NCBI RefSeq assembly: GCF_011250635.1
Contig: NZ_JAANNP010000001.1
Span: 514,523 to 578,522 of the forward strand
Direction: 5' to 3'
DNA: 64,000 nucleotides
DNA from: Motilibacter deserti
Lineage (GTDB): Bacteria > Actinomycetota > Actinomycetes > Motilibacterales > Motilibacteraceae
Shown here: positions 43,228 to 51,903 of the stretch, piece by piece
How the letters are laid out: each line of letters starts with the position of its first letter
Numbering within the stretch: the stretch's first letter is position 1
Translations under genes and position numbers: made by a program
The notes under the pieces: model-generated
The model's database searches: none
Told to the model about the DNA's origin: nothing
What the model saw: only the letters and a program-made list of their open reading frames with translations

Positions 43228-44244
43228 ATGATCTCCCCGTTAGGTCCGACACACTACGGGGAGCGGCAAGTGCAGCTGGGGACGCACCAGAGTCTGGGTG
43301 GAGACGGCGACGACGAGTTGGAGTCCGTCATCTCGGCGCTGTACGAGCTCGACCGGGGCGGCGGCCGCTTCGCGACCGTGCTGCGAGACACGCTCGACCA
43401 GCTCTACGACGGGCAGCACACGGGTCGTTGGAACTTCCACCAGCTGCACCGGACCGAGAAGACCCATATGGGCACGTTGGTCGAGATCAACCTGCACCGT
43501 GCCTTCAACTTCGATGATGGAGACGCCACCGACTACCGGATCGCGGGCGTCGAGGTGGACTGCAAGTACTCGATGACAGGACAGTGGATGCTGCCCCCGG
43601 AGGTCATCGGGCACCTGGCACTTGTAGTTACGGCTGTCGACGAGCAGGCGAGCTGGCGGGCGGGCTTGGTACGCGTCACGCCGGAGCGGATGAACCGCGG
43701 CACGAATCGTGATGTAAAGGGCACTCTCTCCGCTGAGGGGCGGTCGCACATCCGCTGGCTCTGGGGTGGCCAACGCCAGCTTCCACCGAACCTCTTCCTC
43801 ACGCTGGACCCGACAGTGCGCCAGCGCATCTTCGCCGCCAAGTCGAAGCGCGGCTCGCAACACGGGCAGGCCCGCGTCAATGAGTTGTTCCGGTCAGTCC
43901 AGCGCCGGATCGTCCGCCGCGCTGAGCTCGCTACCGTTGCGCAGCAGGACGACTTCATGAAGCGCGCTCGCGGCAACGGCGGCGCTCGCGACCGGCTCCG
44001 ACCCGAGGGCATCGTCGTGCTAGGACATCAGGACAACGATCCGCTAGTCGCTGAGGCACTCGGTCTGCCGAGACCGAGTAAGGGCGAACTGGTTTCAGCC
44101 CGGGTCGTACCAGGAAGCTGGCATCCCCAGCAGCGGTACGCGCTAATCGAGGGAACCTCGTGGACGCTCGCCGCGCCCGCCGATCCGGTACGCGAAGCGC
44201 CTGTGGTGCCCCGTACGCAGCGCACCACCGGCGATACCGCATGA
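43228..44244 (+). CDS. NaeI-family type IIE restriction endonuclease
   Basis: 338 aa. Many segments match R.NaeI as I remember it, including TLDQLYDGQHTGRWNF, KTHMGTLVEINLHRAF, AGVEVDCKYSM and QQDDFMKRARGNGGAR. The Asp/Cys/Lys of EVDCKYS forms the metal site, and the leucine of TLDQLYDG, whose change to lysine turns NaeI into a topoisomerase, is conserved. Predicted to cut GCCGGC after binding two sites, using the C-terminal CAP-like effector domain. A GCCGGC site ends 1 nt before the ATG (43221-43226). Confidence 0.93.
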   Translation: MISPLGPTHYGERQVQLGTHQSLGGDGDDELESVISALYELDRGGGRFATVLRDTLDQLYDGQHTGRWNFHQLHRTEKTHMGTLVEINLHRAFNFDDGDATDYRIAGVEVDCKYSMTGQWMLPPEVIGHLALVVTAVDEQASWRAGLVRVTPERMNRGTNRDVKGTLSAEGRSHIRWLWGGQRQLPPNLFLTLDPTVRQRIFAAKSKRGSQHGQARVNELFRSVQRRIVRRAELATVAQQDDFMKRARGNGGARDRLRPEGIVVLGHQDNDPLVAEALGLPRPSKGELVSARVVPGSWHPQQRYALIEGTSWTLAAPADPVREAPVVPRTQRTTGDTA

Positions 44245-44579
44245 CGTCGTAGGCCACGGAACGAGAAGCAATGTGAGAGAGTGCTTGCCATGTCCAACAT
44301 GTTCACGGTCGTGGCAATCGTCGATGACGACTCCGGAGTGAACGGAGGGGGCGGGATCTGCGTCGCCCAGTTTCCCACGCCTCTAGGCAGCCGGGCGATG
44401 AGTCGTTCGTTGTGACTGCGCTTCAGGCCCGAAGACCACCACCGACGCCACCGGCGTGGACCCGCATCGGAGTCCTTGACCTCAGCCCCGGGGCCATCGC
44501 AACCGCGGAGCGTTCCAGACCCACAGTCGTGACTTGAGCGCAAGTTGCGTCCGGAGATAGAGAGGCCCCAGGCAATCTA
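44245..44579. other. Intergenic stretch before the lipase block
   Basis: No supported gene. A 41-codon frame (44290-44415) is too short and has no family resemblance. It marks the switch from the restriction block to a lower-GC block. Confidence 0.5.
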
Positions 44580-45524
44580 TTGGATGTCGACCCGATCCCG
44601 CCGAGCCTAGCTGGCGGCCACGATGCACAACCTGTGGCGAATCGCCGGACCCACGAACTGCGCGACATCTTGCACGCACGCATCGCCGGAAGGACTGATC
44701 ATCACAGACTTGCGCTCGCCGTCCCGGGTGGCGCGATGCGCGGGATTGTCACTGCCGGAATGCTACTCGCGCTGCGAGATGCCGGAGCGCTACGCGTGTT
44801 CGACAGTGTCTACGGTGTCTCCTCGGGCGCAATCAACGTTGTTCGCGTCGCAACCGGCGGCGCGTGGGATGATCTCAAAGGCTATCTAGACTTTGCACGG
44901 CGGCCCTTCTCCACGAGTAGCCTGATTTCACTCGTAGAGGGTCTCCGGTTCACTGACGAGTCTCTAGCTGTCTTACCATATTCACTGAACGTTGTCGTGA
45001 CAGACGTTGACGGGATCTTGCCCGTCTGGTGGGATACGCGCGGCAGACACGCTACCGACGTCCGTCAACTATTGTGCGCTTCGTGCTGGCTTCCCATCCT
45101 CGCACCCCACCCATTCGAATACGCGAATAAGCGGTACGCTGACGGCGCATTGCTGTTGACGCACCCGGCCGAGGCGGCTCAAGCCGACGGGGCGACTCAC
45201 GTACTGGCCCTTCTGTCGGGCGCTGAAGTACCTGCACGACCCCACGTCCTGTCATTCGGACGACGCGTCCTCGCTCGGGGGCTTGACCTGTGGGCTCCGG
45301 AACTCGGCTCTGCGTACCTGCGGAGCCGCGGCTCGTTCCAGCACAACACGGGAACGGCAACAGAATCTGGCGCCGCACCTCACATCGACTTCCTGTCCCC
45401 GACTAGCGACGGAATCCGCGTCACGTATTGGACTCGTGATCCGGCAGCACTCCTAGCCGGCGCTGAGGCCGGCTACAGCGCGGTCACCTCCATGCTGAAG
45501 GCAAGACCAGAGGGGGCGAAGTGA
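44580..45524 (+). CDS. Patatin-like phospholipase
   Basis: 314 aa from TTG at 44580, or 296 aa from GTG at 44634; the start is uncertain. The patatin elements are present: oxyanion-hole loop VPGGAMRGI, nucleophile elbow GVSSG, and catalytic Asp in DGALL. The glycine-rich loop is VPGGAMRG rather than GGGxRG. It has no signal or membrane segment, so it acts from the cytoplasm on membrane lipids. Patatins serve as membrane-damaging effectors in several defence systems, yet no cyclic-nucleotide synthase or kinase sensor is near. The stop overlaps the next gene by 4 bp. Confidence 0.85.
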   Translation: MDVDPIPPSLAGGHDAQPVANRRTHELRDILHARIAGRTDHHRLALAVPGGAMRGIVTAGMLLALRDAGALRVFDSVYGVSSGAINVVRVATGGAWDDLKGYLDFARRPFSTSSLISLVEGLRFTDESLAVLPYSLNVVVTDVDGILPVWWDTRGRHATDVRQLLCASCWLPILAPHPFEYANKRYADGALLLTHPAEAAQADGATHVLALLSGAEVPARPHVLSFGRRVLARGLDLWAPELGSAYLRSRGSFQHNTGTATESGAAPHIDFLSPTSDGIRVTYWTRDPAALLAGAEAGYSAVTSMLKARPEGAK

Positions 45525-46021
45525 ACAGTCCGGGCGCATCGGCATCGGCTATTCTGATGGTCGCGGCGGTGACTGGAACAGAAGGAACAGCTTGCTATAT
45601 CGCCAGCGGCCCATCGGAGGCATCCGTACTTGAGGCGTTGGCAGTCGAGGTCCCACCGGACTCTCGTCTTGAGGTACACGCCCTCGTGTCGAATCCCAAG
45701 GTCACCGACGAGATTGGTCCCATGAGCGACGGAAGCATCGTCATCAATCCGGGACCGGAGCGACAGGTAGTGATCGCAAAACTAGATGATCACACCAAGC
45801 AACGAGCGACAATCCACCCGTTCGCAGAAATTGTGTGGGGCAGGTGGCCCTCACGATCAGCCTTCCTTGCGTTCGTCCTTTCACAGGACACGTGGGCTTT
45901 CGCTGCAGGGCTAGGAGACCGAGAAGCTGCTTTTCGGGAAGTCAGTCACGGCCTGCTCCTCGTGAACGACAACAGCGGCGTATGGGTGATTGACTTGCCT
46001 AAAGCGCGTAACATCCATTAG
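45521..46021 (+). CDS. Unknown protein coupled to the patatin gene
   Basis: 166 aa. Its GTG overlaps the patatin stop (GTGA), so the two are co-translated. A soluble alpha/beta protein with no known motif; it contains WGRWPSRSAFLAFVLSQDTW and ends with VWVIDLPKARN. It could be a sensor or immunity partner for the lipase. This is inferred from coupling only. Confidence 0.7.
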   Translation: MNSPGASASAILMVAAVTGTEGTACYIASGPSEASVLEALAVEVPPDSRLEVHALVSNPKVTDEIGPMSDGSIVINPGPERQVVIAKLDDHTKQRATIHPFAEIVWGRWPSRSAFLAFVLSQDTWAFAAGLGDREAAFREVSHGLLLVNDNSGVWVIDLPKARNIH

Positions 46022-46034
46022 CATGGACCTTGTT

Positions 46035-46907
46035 TCAGTGTGGGCCAGAGACGCGTAGCCCGTCTATAGCCTCGCCAACCAGGCCAGCAACGACCGCCGC
46101 GGTCTCAACGGGTGCCACGTGCCCTATTCCTGAAATGCTTCGCAGGTGAGCGTCGGGCAACATTGAGGCCATGATCCGGGTGTCCGCCTCGTTGCTCATG
46201 GGATCGAGCTCTCCTACGACGAAGATGGCGTGAGCTTCAATCAAGTGCGCGTACGCGCGGAACTCTTGCCAATGGTGACGATTCGTCCAAAGAGCGCGCA
46301 GCACGTCCGTGCTCCCTCCGTGCTCAATAAGAGAAGCACGTTGCTTCTGCGACGCCACGGTGTCCTCGCTCGCCAGCTTACCTAGTAGTAACCGAGTCAA
46401 GCGAGGGGACGACGCTATAACACGCTTTACGCCTGGGGGTGTCGGGGACCCGGCGAGGGCGAAAAGGCGAATGGCGTTGAGACACCTAATCGGTTCGTGA
46501 CTCATCTCTACCACTGGTCGATCCAGGAAGCGCGCGACCGTGGTGAGACCCCCGTTTAGCAGGATCGCCGTCTGTACCCTATCGGGTAGCAGCCGACATA
46601 GCGCGAAGGCTACGAAAGCCCCAACCGAGTGAGCAACGACAACCGCAGAGGAGTACGAGCGGGAGTCCAACTCCGCTTTCATCCTGGCGGCAAGTTCTGT
46701 TACCGTTGGCTGCTTGCCATCGAAAGCAGGATGTGGGCGAATAGGTGCACCGTAGGCGATAGAAAGCTCCCTGCTCGCCAAGCGTTCCACGACGGGGTCC
46801 CATTGACTATTGTTCCCCGTCAATCCGGGTAGGAACAGCACGAGAGGCGCGTTCGGCCCGCCCTCACGCACCATGCGAATCGTGGGCGCCTCCGGCATCG
46901 GTTTCAT
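46035..46907 (-). CDS. Alpha/beta-fold hydrolase
   Basis: 290 aa. The catalytic set is visible: oxyanion LPGLTGNNSQW, nucleophile AHSVG near residue 93, Asp in VGELDPMSN near 233, and His in GIGHVAP near 262. It resembles esterases/lipases of the MenH-BioH type with no specific family. It starts at an ATG with GGAAGG upstream and an AT-rich promoter region beyond. Convergent with the patatin pair. Low GC. Confidence 0.85.
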   Translation of the reverse strand: MKPMPEAPTIRMVREGGPNAPLVLFLPGLTGNNSQWDPVVERLASRELSIAYGAPIRPHPAFDGKQPTVTELAARMKAELDSRSYSSAVVVAHSVGAFVAFALCRLLPDRVQTAILLNGGLTTVARFLDRPVVEMSHEPIRCLNAIRLFALAGSPTPPGVKRVIASSPRLTRLLLGKLASEDTVASQKQRASLIEHGGSTDVLRALWTNRHHWQEFRAYAHLIEAHAIFVVGELDPMSNEADTRIMASMLPDAHLRSISGIGHVAPVETAAVVAGLVGEAIDGLRVSGPH

Positions 46908-47014
46908 CCTTCCACTTCGATTAACGAACTAATAATACCAATAGTACTGTAATGGGCACTTTGCCGCAAGGGCGTAATCGTGCACGTGTAGCGCGGCCTA
47001 AACTCACTTTCCCC
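46908..47014 (-). promoter_or_regulatory. AT-rich promoter region of the hydrolase gene
   Basis: A markedly AT-rich stretch (TATTATTAG-like on the minus strand, about 46930-46945) precedes the hydrolase. No confident -35/-10 pair. Confidence 0.35.
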
Positions 47015-48169
47015 TCACTTTAGGAGAGCTGACACCAACGCGAGCAAGGTGGGTAGCAGCAGATAAATTGTGATGACGCTCAAGGCGCTGCGGAGGCGGA
47101 ATGGGATGGAGGGAGCCGCCCAAACGCGCGTGACCTGCTTCTCCAGTTCGTCCCCGGTAGACGAGTTGGCGAGCATCCGGACGAAGTGCTTCTTCTCCAG
47201 CAGCGCGCCGCCGATCGCGACGGATGTCGGGTATAGGACCGTCAGCACGTTTGTGGCCACTACTACGAGGAGCATGAACACAGTTAGAACGTTGAAGGGC
47301 AGCCACACGACGAGGATCCCCATCATCATAAAGAAGTCGAGTGTAGTTGCAACGTACGTCCATTGCATGAAGTACCTGAGGTCGCGCAAGCCGTGGTAAC
47401 CGTCGGTGTTGAGTTCCAAGTTGGGGGCAACTCCGAAGCCTCGCTTCAAGGCTCGCCCCGCGAACACCGCAAAAATAATGCCCATCGCAAGTTGCTTCGT
47501 TACGTGGTAGGTGAGATACGTCCCGATTACGACGACAGCAGTCGACAGCGCCCTGTTCGACTGGTCGTTCGCCCACCAGCCATTGTATGCCACCTTCCGC
47601 CAATCATCGTCGGTCAAGCGCGACGGATTCCAGCTACTAAGTAGGCCATACTTGTCTATGTTGTTCTTGAAGATGACGGCGTTCCAACAGGACATCATCA
47701 GTATGCCCAGGGAGACCCAGCGAGACCCAACAAAGGAGAACGCTCGGTTGGTCTTTCTTACCAGCTGGTTCAGCTTAGCAAGATCAAGAGAACTAACGCG
47801 GTACTGCATATTGCGTTCGTTCATCTCGTTGAACTTGTTGATGCCGACTACTTGTTGTGCGCACAACAACGGGACCGATAGGGCTGTCAGGATCAGCACT
47901 ATCCCAACCGGATCGAGAAACAGAGGAAGCCGTACGCTCTTAGGCTTGCCGGGATTGTCGCCGAAGAGGGCGAAGGCCCACGGGTGCTCACTTGCTCCTA
48001 GCAAGTCTCCGCTCGCAGCAGTCCAGATAATCAAACCAAGGAGCAGGGCCGTCGAGTAGATGATTATGAGAACCTTCGGCTGGAACGAGCGAAGGATGTG
48101 AGTGGCAAAGACCGAGCCATCTCGGCCGTAGAGTCCAGCTATCTGCTGGGGCAGCAGCGGATCGATCAT
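47015..48169 (-). CDS. Polytopic membrane protein of unknown function
   Basis: 384 aa with six to seven predicted helices: two near residues 32-50 and 85-108, one near 150-165, a pair near 205-235, two strong ones near 285-325, and one at the C-terminus. Hydrophilic loops carry NKFNEMNERNMQYR and DDDWRKVAYNGWW. No family recognised. It is 34 bp upstream of nothing on its own strand but follows the CFA-synthase-like gene by 35 bp, so the two are likely co-transcribed. Confidence 0.8.
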   Translation of the reverse strand: MIDPLLPQQIAGLYGRDGSVFATHILRSFQPKVLIIIYSTALLLGLIIWTAASGDLLGASEHPWAFALFGDNPGKPKSVRLPLFLDPVGIVLILTALSVPLLCAQQVVGINKFNEMNERNMQYRVSSLDLAKLNQLVRKTNRAFSFVGSRWVSLGILMMSCWNAVIFKNNIDKYGLLSSWNPSRLTDDDWRKVAYNGWWANDQSNRALSTAVVVIGTYLTYHVTKQLAMGIIFAVFAGRALKRGFGVAPNLELNTDGYHGLRDLRYFMQWTYVATTLDFFMMMGILVVWLPFNVLTVFMLLVVVATNVLTVLYPTSVAIGGALLEKKHFVRMLANSSTGDELEKQVTRVWAAPSIPFRLRSALSVITIYLLLPTLLALVSALLK

Positions 48170-48203
48170 GGCTCCCCCCGGAGGCTACTTCTATTGGCCT
48201 TGC

Positions 48204-49406
48204 TCAAGGCCGCTGGATCAGGACTTGTGCGAGGTCAGCCACGCCGGTGTCGAATCGATACTTCGCACCTTCCAGGTACATCCTCCAAGCTCGAACGGTC
48301 GGCTCCCCTGCTAGCCGTACACACTCTTTCCAGTTCATCTCGAGGTTCTTACGCCAGTGCGACAGTGTACGCGCATAGTGCTCGCCGAAGGTCTCTACGT
48401 GGAGCACCCTCATGCCAGCCCGTTCGATATCTCGTATCTGCTCGCTCAAGCTGAAGACGTGGCCGTTAGGGAAGATGAACCGCTCGGTGAACCCGTTTCG
48501 TCGGAACTTTTCACTACCGGTGCGACGCACAATGGACTGGTTCAGGAATAGTCCTCGCGGCGGCAGCGTCTGCCGTACTAGTTCGAAGAACTGCAGAGAG
48601 TTTCGCCGACCGACGTGCTCGTACATTCCAATGCTTGTACCGCATGTCACCCCCTCCAGCGGCAAAACCCGACGGTAGTCGCCGAACAGGATTCGGGCGG
48701 ACTCACTGTCTAGTGAACCCTGCAGGTGCCTGTACTGGGTAGCCGATGCCGTTACGCCAGAGCTGGAGCAGTCCACCGTACGTGACACATATTCGAGGAA
48801 TCCGCCCCAACCGCACCCCAGGTCTAGGACGTGAGAAGACGCGTCCAGCTCCAGCTTGGCGGCGACCAAAGAGTGCTTAAAGTCCTGCGCCTGCTCAAGC
48901 GACGCGTCTTCCGTGGGGAATATTGCGCAGGAGTATGTCATTGATGCGCCGAGGACCCGCCGATAGAACTCCGGCGACATACCGTAGTGAAAGTCTAGTT
49001 CACTCGCATCAGCCTCAATTGAGTGAGTCCCAGGGCGAGCTGACTTATATTCATTTGGAGCCGCGCCTGTCGCTCTCAAAACCCCGAGTCCCTCAGCCTT
49101 AACCACGTGCGTGGCGGTTGACACGAGGGCCACTGCTAGCCGCGGGGACCTAAGCACGTGTTCCCTTGGCATAAGCAGGGAGATATCGCCATGGATATCG
49201 ATGCTGCCGGTCACCCAGGCGCGCGCAAGGCCCAGTCCTCTAGGCGCACGCACCACCTGTAGTACAGCCTCCGGAGATTTCAGCTCAATTTCTAAAGGCG
49301 CTGCGTCTGGTCCGACCCAATCGCAGTCAAAAGATCGTACCCGCGCCTCGGGGAGGAGACGGGCAATCTCCTCGACTAGCCCCCTGGTTGAACTATTGCC
49401 CATCAC
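48204..49406 (-). CDS. Cyclopropane-fatty-acid-synthase-like methyltransferase
   Basis: 400 aa. SAM-dependent class I methyltransferase with the CFA layout: N-terminal helical domain, FHYGMSPEFYRRVLGASMTYSCAIF, then SAM motif LDLGCGWGGFLEY near residue 196, later IGMYEHVG with the bicarbonate-binding glutamate, and MNWKECVRLAGEPTVRAWRMYL near the end. It should methylenate or methylate unsaturated acyl chains of membrane lipids. Start GTG at 49406, followed directly by ATG. Adjacent acyltransferase and lipases suggest a lipid-modifying module. Confidence 0.92.
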   Translation of the reverse strand: MMGNSSTRGLVEEIARLLPEARVRSFDCDWVGPDAAPLEIELKSPEAVLQVVRAPRGLGLARAWVTGSIDIHGDISLLMPREHVLRSPRLAVALVSTATHVVKAEGLGVLRATGAAPNEYKSARPGTHSIEADASELDFHYGMSPEFYRRVLGASMTYSCAIFPTEDASLEQAQDFKHSLVAAKLELDASSHVLDLGCGWGGFLEYVSRTVDCSSSGVTASATQYRHLQGSLDSESARILFGDYRRVLPLEGVTCGTSIGMYEHVGRRNSLQFFELVRQTLPPRGLFLNQSIVRRTGSEKFRRNGFTERFIFPNGHVFSLSEQIRDIERAGMRVLHVETFGEHYARTLSHWRKNLEMNWKECVRLAGEPTVRAWRMYLEGAKYRFDTGVADLAQVLIQRP

Positions 49407-49648
49407 GTAGACCCTCCCCGCGCCATTCGCACCACGTGTGATGGAGGACCGTAGCTGAACATGCTGCGCGCCACAAGGAGCGGATACCGTCGGCTATGCT
49501 GCTGGTTCGTTCGTATGTCGCGAAGCACGGCAGCAGGACCGAGGGACCTAACCAGCCCCGTCTTGACAGCGGATGCTAGGGCACGGGGGGCAGGTACGGG
49601 GCATGAGATCACTGGCTGACTACGTCGCGTATGATCCGCGTTACTCAT
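49403..49648 (-). CDS. Short ORF overlapping the CFA-synthase start, doubtful
   Basis: About 81 codons whose stop overlaps the CFA start by 4 bp, the pattern of a real upstream gene. The last 50 residues (VLRDIRTNQQHSRRYPLLVA and RSMFSYGPPSHVVRMARG) look protein-like. It overlaps the divergent acyltransferase start by 46 bp. It may be the end of a truncated gene or chance. Confidence 0.3.
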   Translation of the reverse strand: MSNADHTRRSQPVISCPVPAPRALASAVKTGLVRSLGPAAVLRDIRTNQQHSRRYPLLVARSMFSYGPPSHVVRMARGGST

Positions 49649-50262
49649 CGTCTGCACGGCACCGGCGACGTCCACCCCAGGTTGCAGGCCGCGGACCAGT
49701 AGTCCGGCTCATAGCGAGCCTTATCATTCTCGGTGTCAAGACCCGCTTCCGCCTGAAGTGGTCTGGCGAACTGCCCGCGTCCGCTTTCATCGCCGTCTCA
49801 CGTCACGACAGCTACTGGGACGGGGTCGTTGCTTGCGTATTGGATCCGCGCATTATGCCGGTGGTGAGCCGCTTCTGGAGGCGGGTGCCCTTTGTTGGAT
49901 GGTTCCTCCGCAGCTATGGGGCCATATGGACTAAGGACCAAGCCGTGGCCAATGCGATCGACGCTGTCTTCGCGGGACGATGTCCTTGGATAGCGCCGTT
50001 CGGATTTGAGCGGCGTACGCCTCGGTCAAGCCCCTCGCCTGGAGCAGTACAAATAGCTCGCGGAGCTGACTGCCCCTTGCTAGTGATCCAAATGAAGCGT
50101 ATCCCGGCGACTCCGAGGAGGCTGCTGGGCCGTCCTGAGCTTCACGTAACTGCGTCTGAGCCCTTCCGGCTCTCTGCTGATGAGCCTCTCCGTACGTTAA
50201 CGATTCGCCTTGACGTCCTTCGGGGCGACGTTTCTGCTAATGATGGCTTGTTTGACTACTAG
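49603..50262 (+). CDS. PlsC-like 1-acylglycerol acyltransferase
   Basis: 219 aa from the ATG at 49603. The acyltransferase motif I is RHDSYWDG (H-x4-D) near residue 67, block II is FVGWFLRSYGAIW near 100, and block III (usually FPEGTR) is changed to PFGFERRTPRS. An N-terminal hydrophobic stretch (LIASLIILGVK) suggests membrane association. Role: acyl transfer in phospholipid or wax-like lipid formation. It is divergent from the CFA-synthase-like gene. Confidence 0.8.
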   Translation: MRSLADYVAYDPRYSSSARHRRRPPQVAGRGPVVRLIASLIILGVKTRFRLKWSGELPASAFIAVSRHDSYWDGVVACVLDPRIMPVVSRFWRRVPFVGWFLRSYGAIWTKDQAVANAIDAVFAGRCPWIAPFGFERRTPRSSPSPGAVQIARGADCPLLVIQMKRIPATPRRLLGRPELHVTASEPFRLSADEPLRTLTIRLDVLRGDVSANDGLFDY

Positions 50263-51140
50263 CGAGCCTCGATCTGGAGCTTCCGTCGCTAGGACCCAAA
50301 CGAACGCGACGCCGGAGCGCGGGAAGACCCAGCCGTCGAACTGGACGCTGACGCTCTGCCCCGGCACGCTCTGTGAGGTCTGCGAGACGCGCGTCCGCTG
50401 GCTGCTGGCGATGAAGTCCAGGACGTTCACGTAGGCGACGTCGCAGTCGCTGTAGTCCAGGTCGACGGTCAGCCCGCGGGTCGGTTGGTCAACGCGTAGC
50501 TGCAGCAGGTGCCCGTGGGCCGAGGTCAGTGTCGGCGACCTTGACCGGCTCCCCCGCCTCTAGCGTCTGCCGGGGCAAGCTGACGCTGTACGTCTGGCTG
50601 CCGGCCTTGGCGCTGCGCCGGATTGGCCTGGGTTGTCCGTCGACGATGAACTCCACGAGCTCGAAGGTCTCGGGGGCGCCGGCGTCGAGACCGGACTCGG
50701 GCTTGACGAACCAGGCGGAGGTGGCGGCGGTGTCCTGGTCGAGGTCGCGGTACTCGTCCCAGTCGGACAGGCAGGCGAAGCGCCGCGTGGCGTAGGTCGG
50801 CACGACGGTGAACTCCCAGCGCACCGTGGTGACGAAGACCGGCACGGCGGCGGGCAGGTCAGGCTGCGTGAGCCGGATGGACGTGCGGGCGTCGTGCAGG
50901 CGCTCAGGCATGCCGATGGCCTGCTGGCGGATGTCCCGGTAGATCTCGTCGGCGAAGCTGGCGTCCCCGAGTCGGAGGGCCAGGCCGTCGGTGACGATCT
51001 TGTCGAGCGTCTCCGGCGTCGCCACCCGGGCGAGATCGGCCGGCTCGAAGGCGAAGCCGTCGATGACGGCGTCCCGCATGGCCGGGGTTGCGTCGGCCAA
51101 GACTCGCTTGAGCCGCTCGGTGTCGCGAGCTTCACTGTCC
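50197..51140 (-). pseudogene. Frameshifted gene of unknown function, N-terminally truncated
   Basis: The first frame reads from about 51140 (DTERLKRVLADATPAMRDA...) to a stop at 50489. A second frame continues the protein from about 50520 (AHGHLLQLRVDQP, DLDYSDCDVAYVNVLDFIA) to a stop at 50197. The change occurs near 50490-50530. The 5' end runs into a recombinase remnant on the other strand, so the N-terminus is also lost. No domain recognised. A sequencing error could cause the shift, but the truncation is real. Confidence 0.65.
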
Positions 51141-51145
51141 CGGCT

Positions 51146-51870
51146 GAAGCTCGAAGGACGGGTCGACCGGTTGTTCGACCAAGCTCAGCTAACGGCCGCC
51201 TTCCGGCAGACGGTCGAGGAGTTCCTCCGCGACGAGCTGAGCCGCGCCCTCGCCGAGATCCGTAAGCAAGCTGACGACATTCAGCGCGAGACCCAACGCC
51301 TGGAGGACGAGCGGCGCAAGCTACTGCAGCTGGTCTACGCCGACGCGATCCCGCTCGACCTCGTTAAGTCCGAGCAGCAGCGCATCGGGAAGGCCCTCGA
51401 AGCGCTGGCCGCCAGGCGAAAGACCGTCGTCCAACAGGTCGGAACGGCCGAAGACAACCTCGCTCGGGCGCTCGATCTCGTGCGCGACTGCGCCGAGGCC
51501 TACCGCGCGGCCACGCCGCTGATGCAGCGGCTCTTCGTGCAGGCCTTCTTCACGACGATCCTCGTCGGCGAGGACGGTCAGGTACTGGGTCAGCTCAGCG
51601 AGCCCTTCGGGCTGATCCTCAACGACGACGTGCGCGATACAGCCGTCGTCAGGGTGTCGCCCGTGGAGGTCCAAGGCGGGTCGCAGGGTCCTCGCGTGCA
51701 GGCGCACGTCCCCCGCGTCGATGAGGTCGACTTCGCGGTGTGGGAGGCGATCTGGAACGACAACAGCCACGAGGCAAGCCTCGTGGCTGTCGGTACCTGT
51801 CCTCGTGAGGGTCAGGGTTTGAACAACGACTATTTGGTGGAGTGGGAGAAACGGCTTGCGAACGCCGCGG
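51146..51870 (+). pseudogene. C-terminal remnant of a large serine recombinase
   Basis: The frame encodes the coiled-coil and C-terminal part of a large serine recombinase (EIRKQADDIQRETQRLEDE, then AYRAATPLMQRLFVQAFF near 51500-51550). The catalytic, recombinase and zinc-ribbon domains are missing. It is joined head-on to the frameshifted gene to its left. It marks an older insertion event, distinct from the intact recombinase at 56996. Confidence 0.75.
51763..51790 (+). terminator. Perfect hairpin in the recombinase remnant
   Basis: 13-bp arms (ACAGCCACGAGGC and its complement) around AA. It probably was the terminator near the end of the old recombinase gene. Confidence 0.75.
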
Positions 51871-51903
51871 CCGCACCTCCGCCTGGAGTGTCGGCCCCTG
51901 TCG

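Noticed and set aside
44290-44415. 41-codon ORF (MSNMFTVVAIVDDD...)
   Set aside because: Short, no ribosome site, no family resemblance, C-terminus of low quality.
44580-45524. CBASS with patatin effector
   Set aside because: No CD-NTase, HORMA, TRIP13 or Cap2/Cap3 gene is nearby, so a CBASS call is not supported.
51834-51850. Second tRNA 3'-end-like site (GGTGGAG...) after the old recombinase
   Set aside because: Only GGTGGAG and scattered bases match the tRNA end; too weak to call an attachment site.
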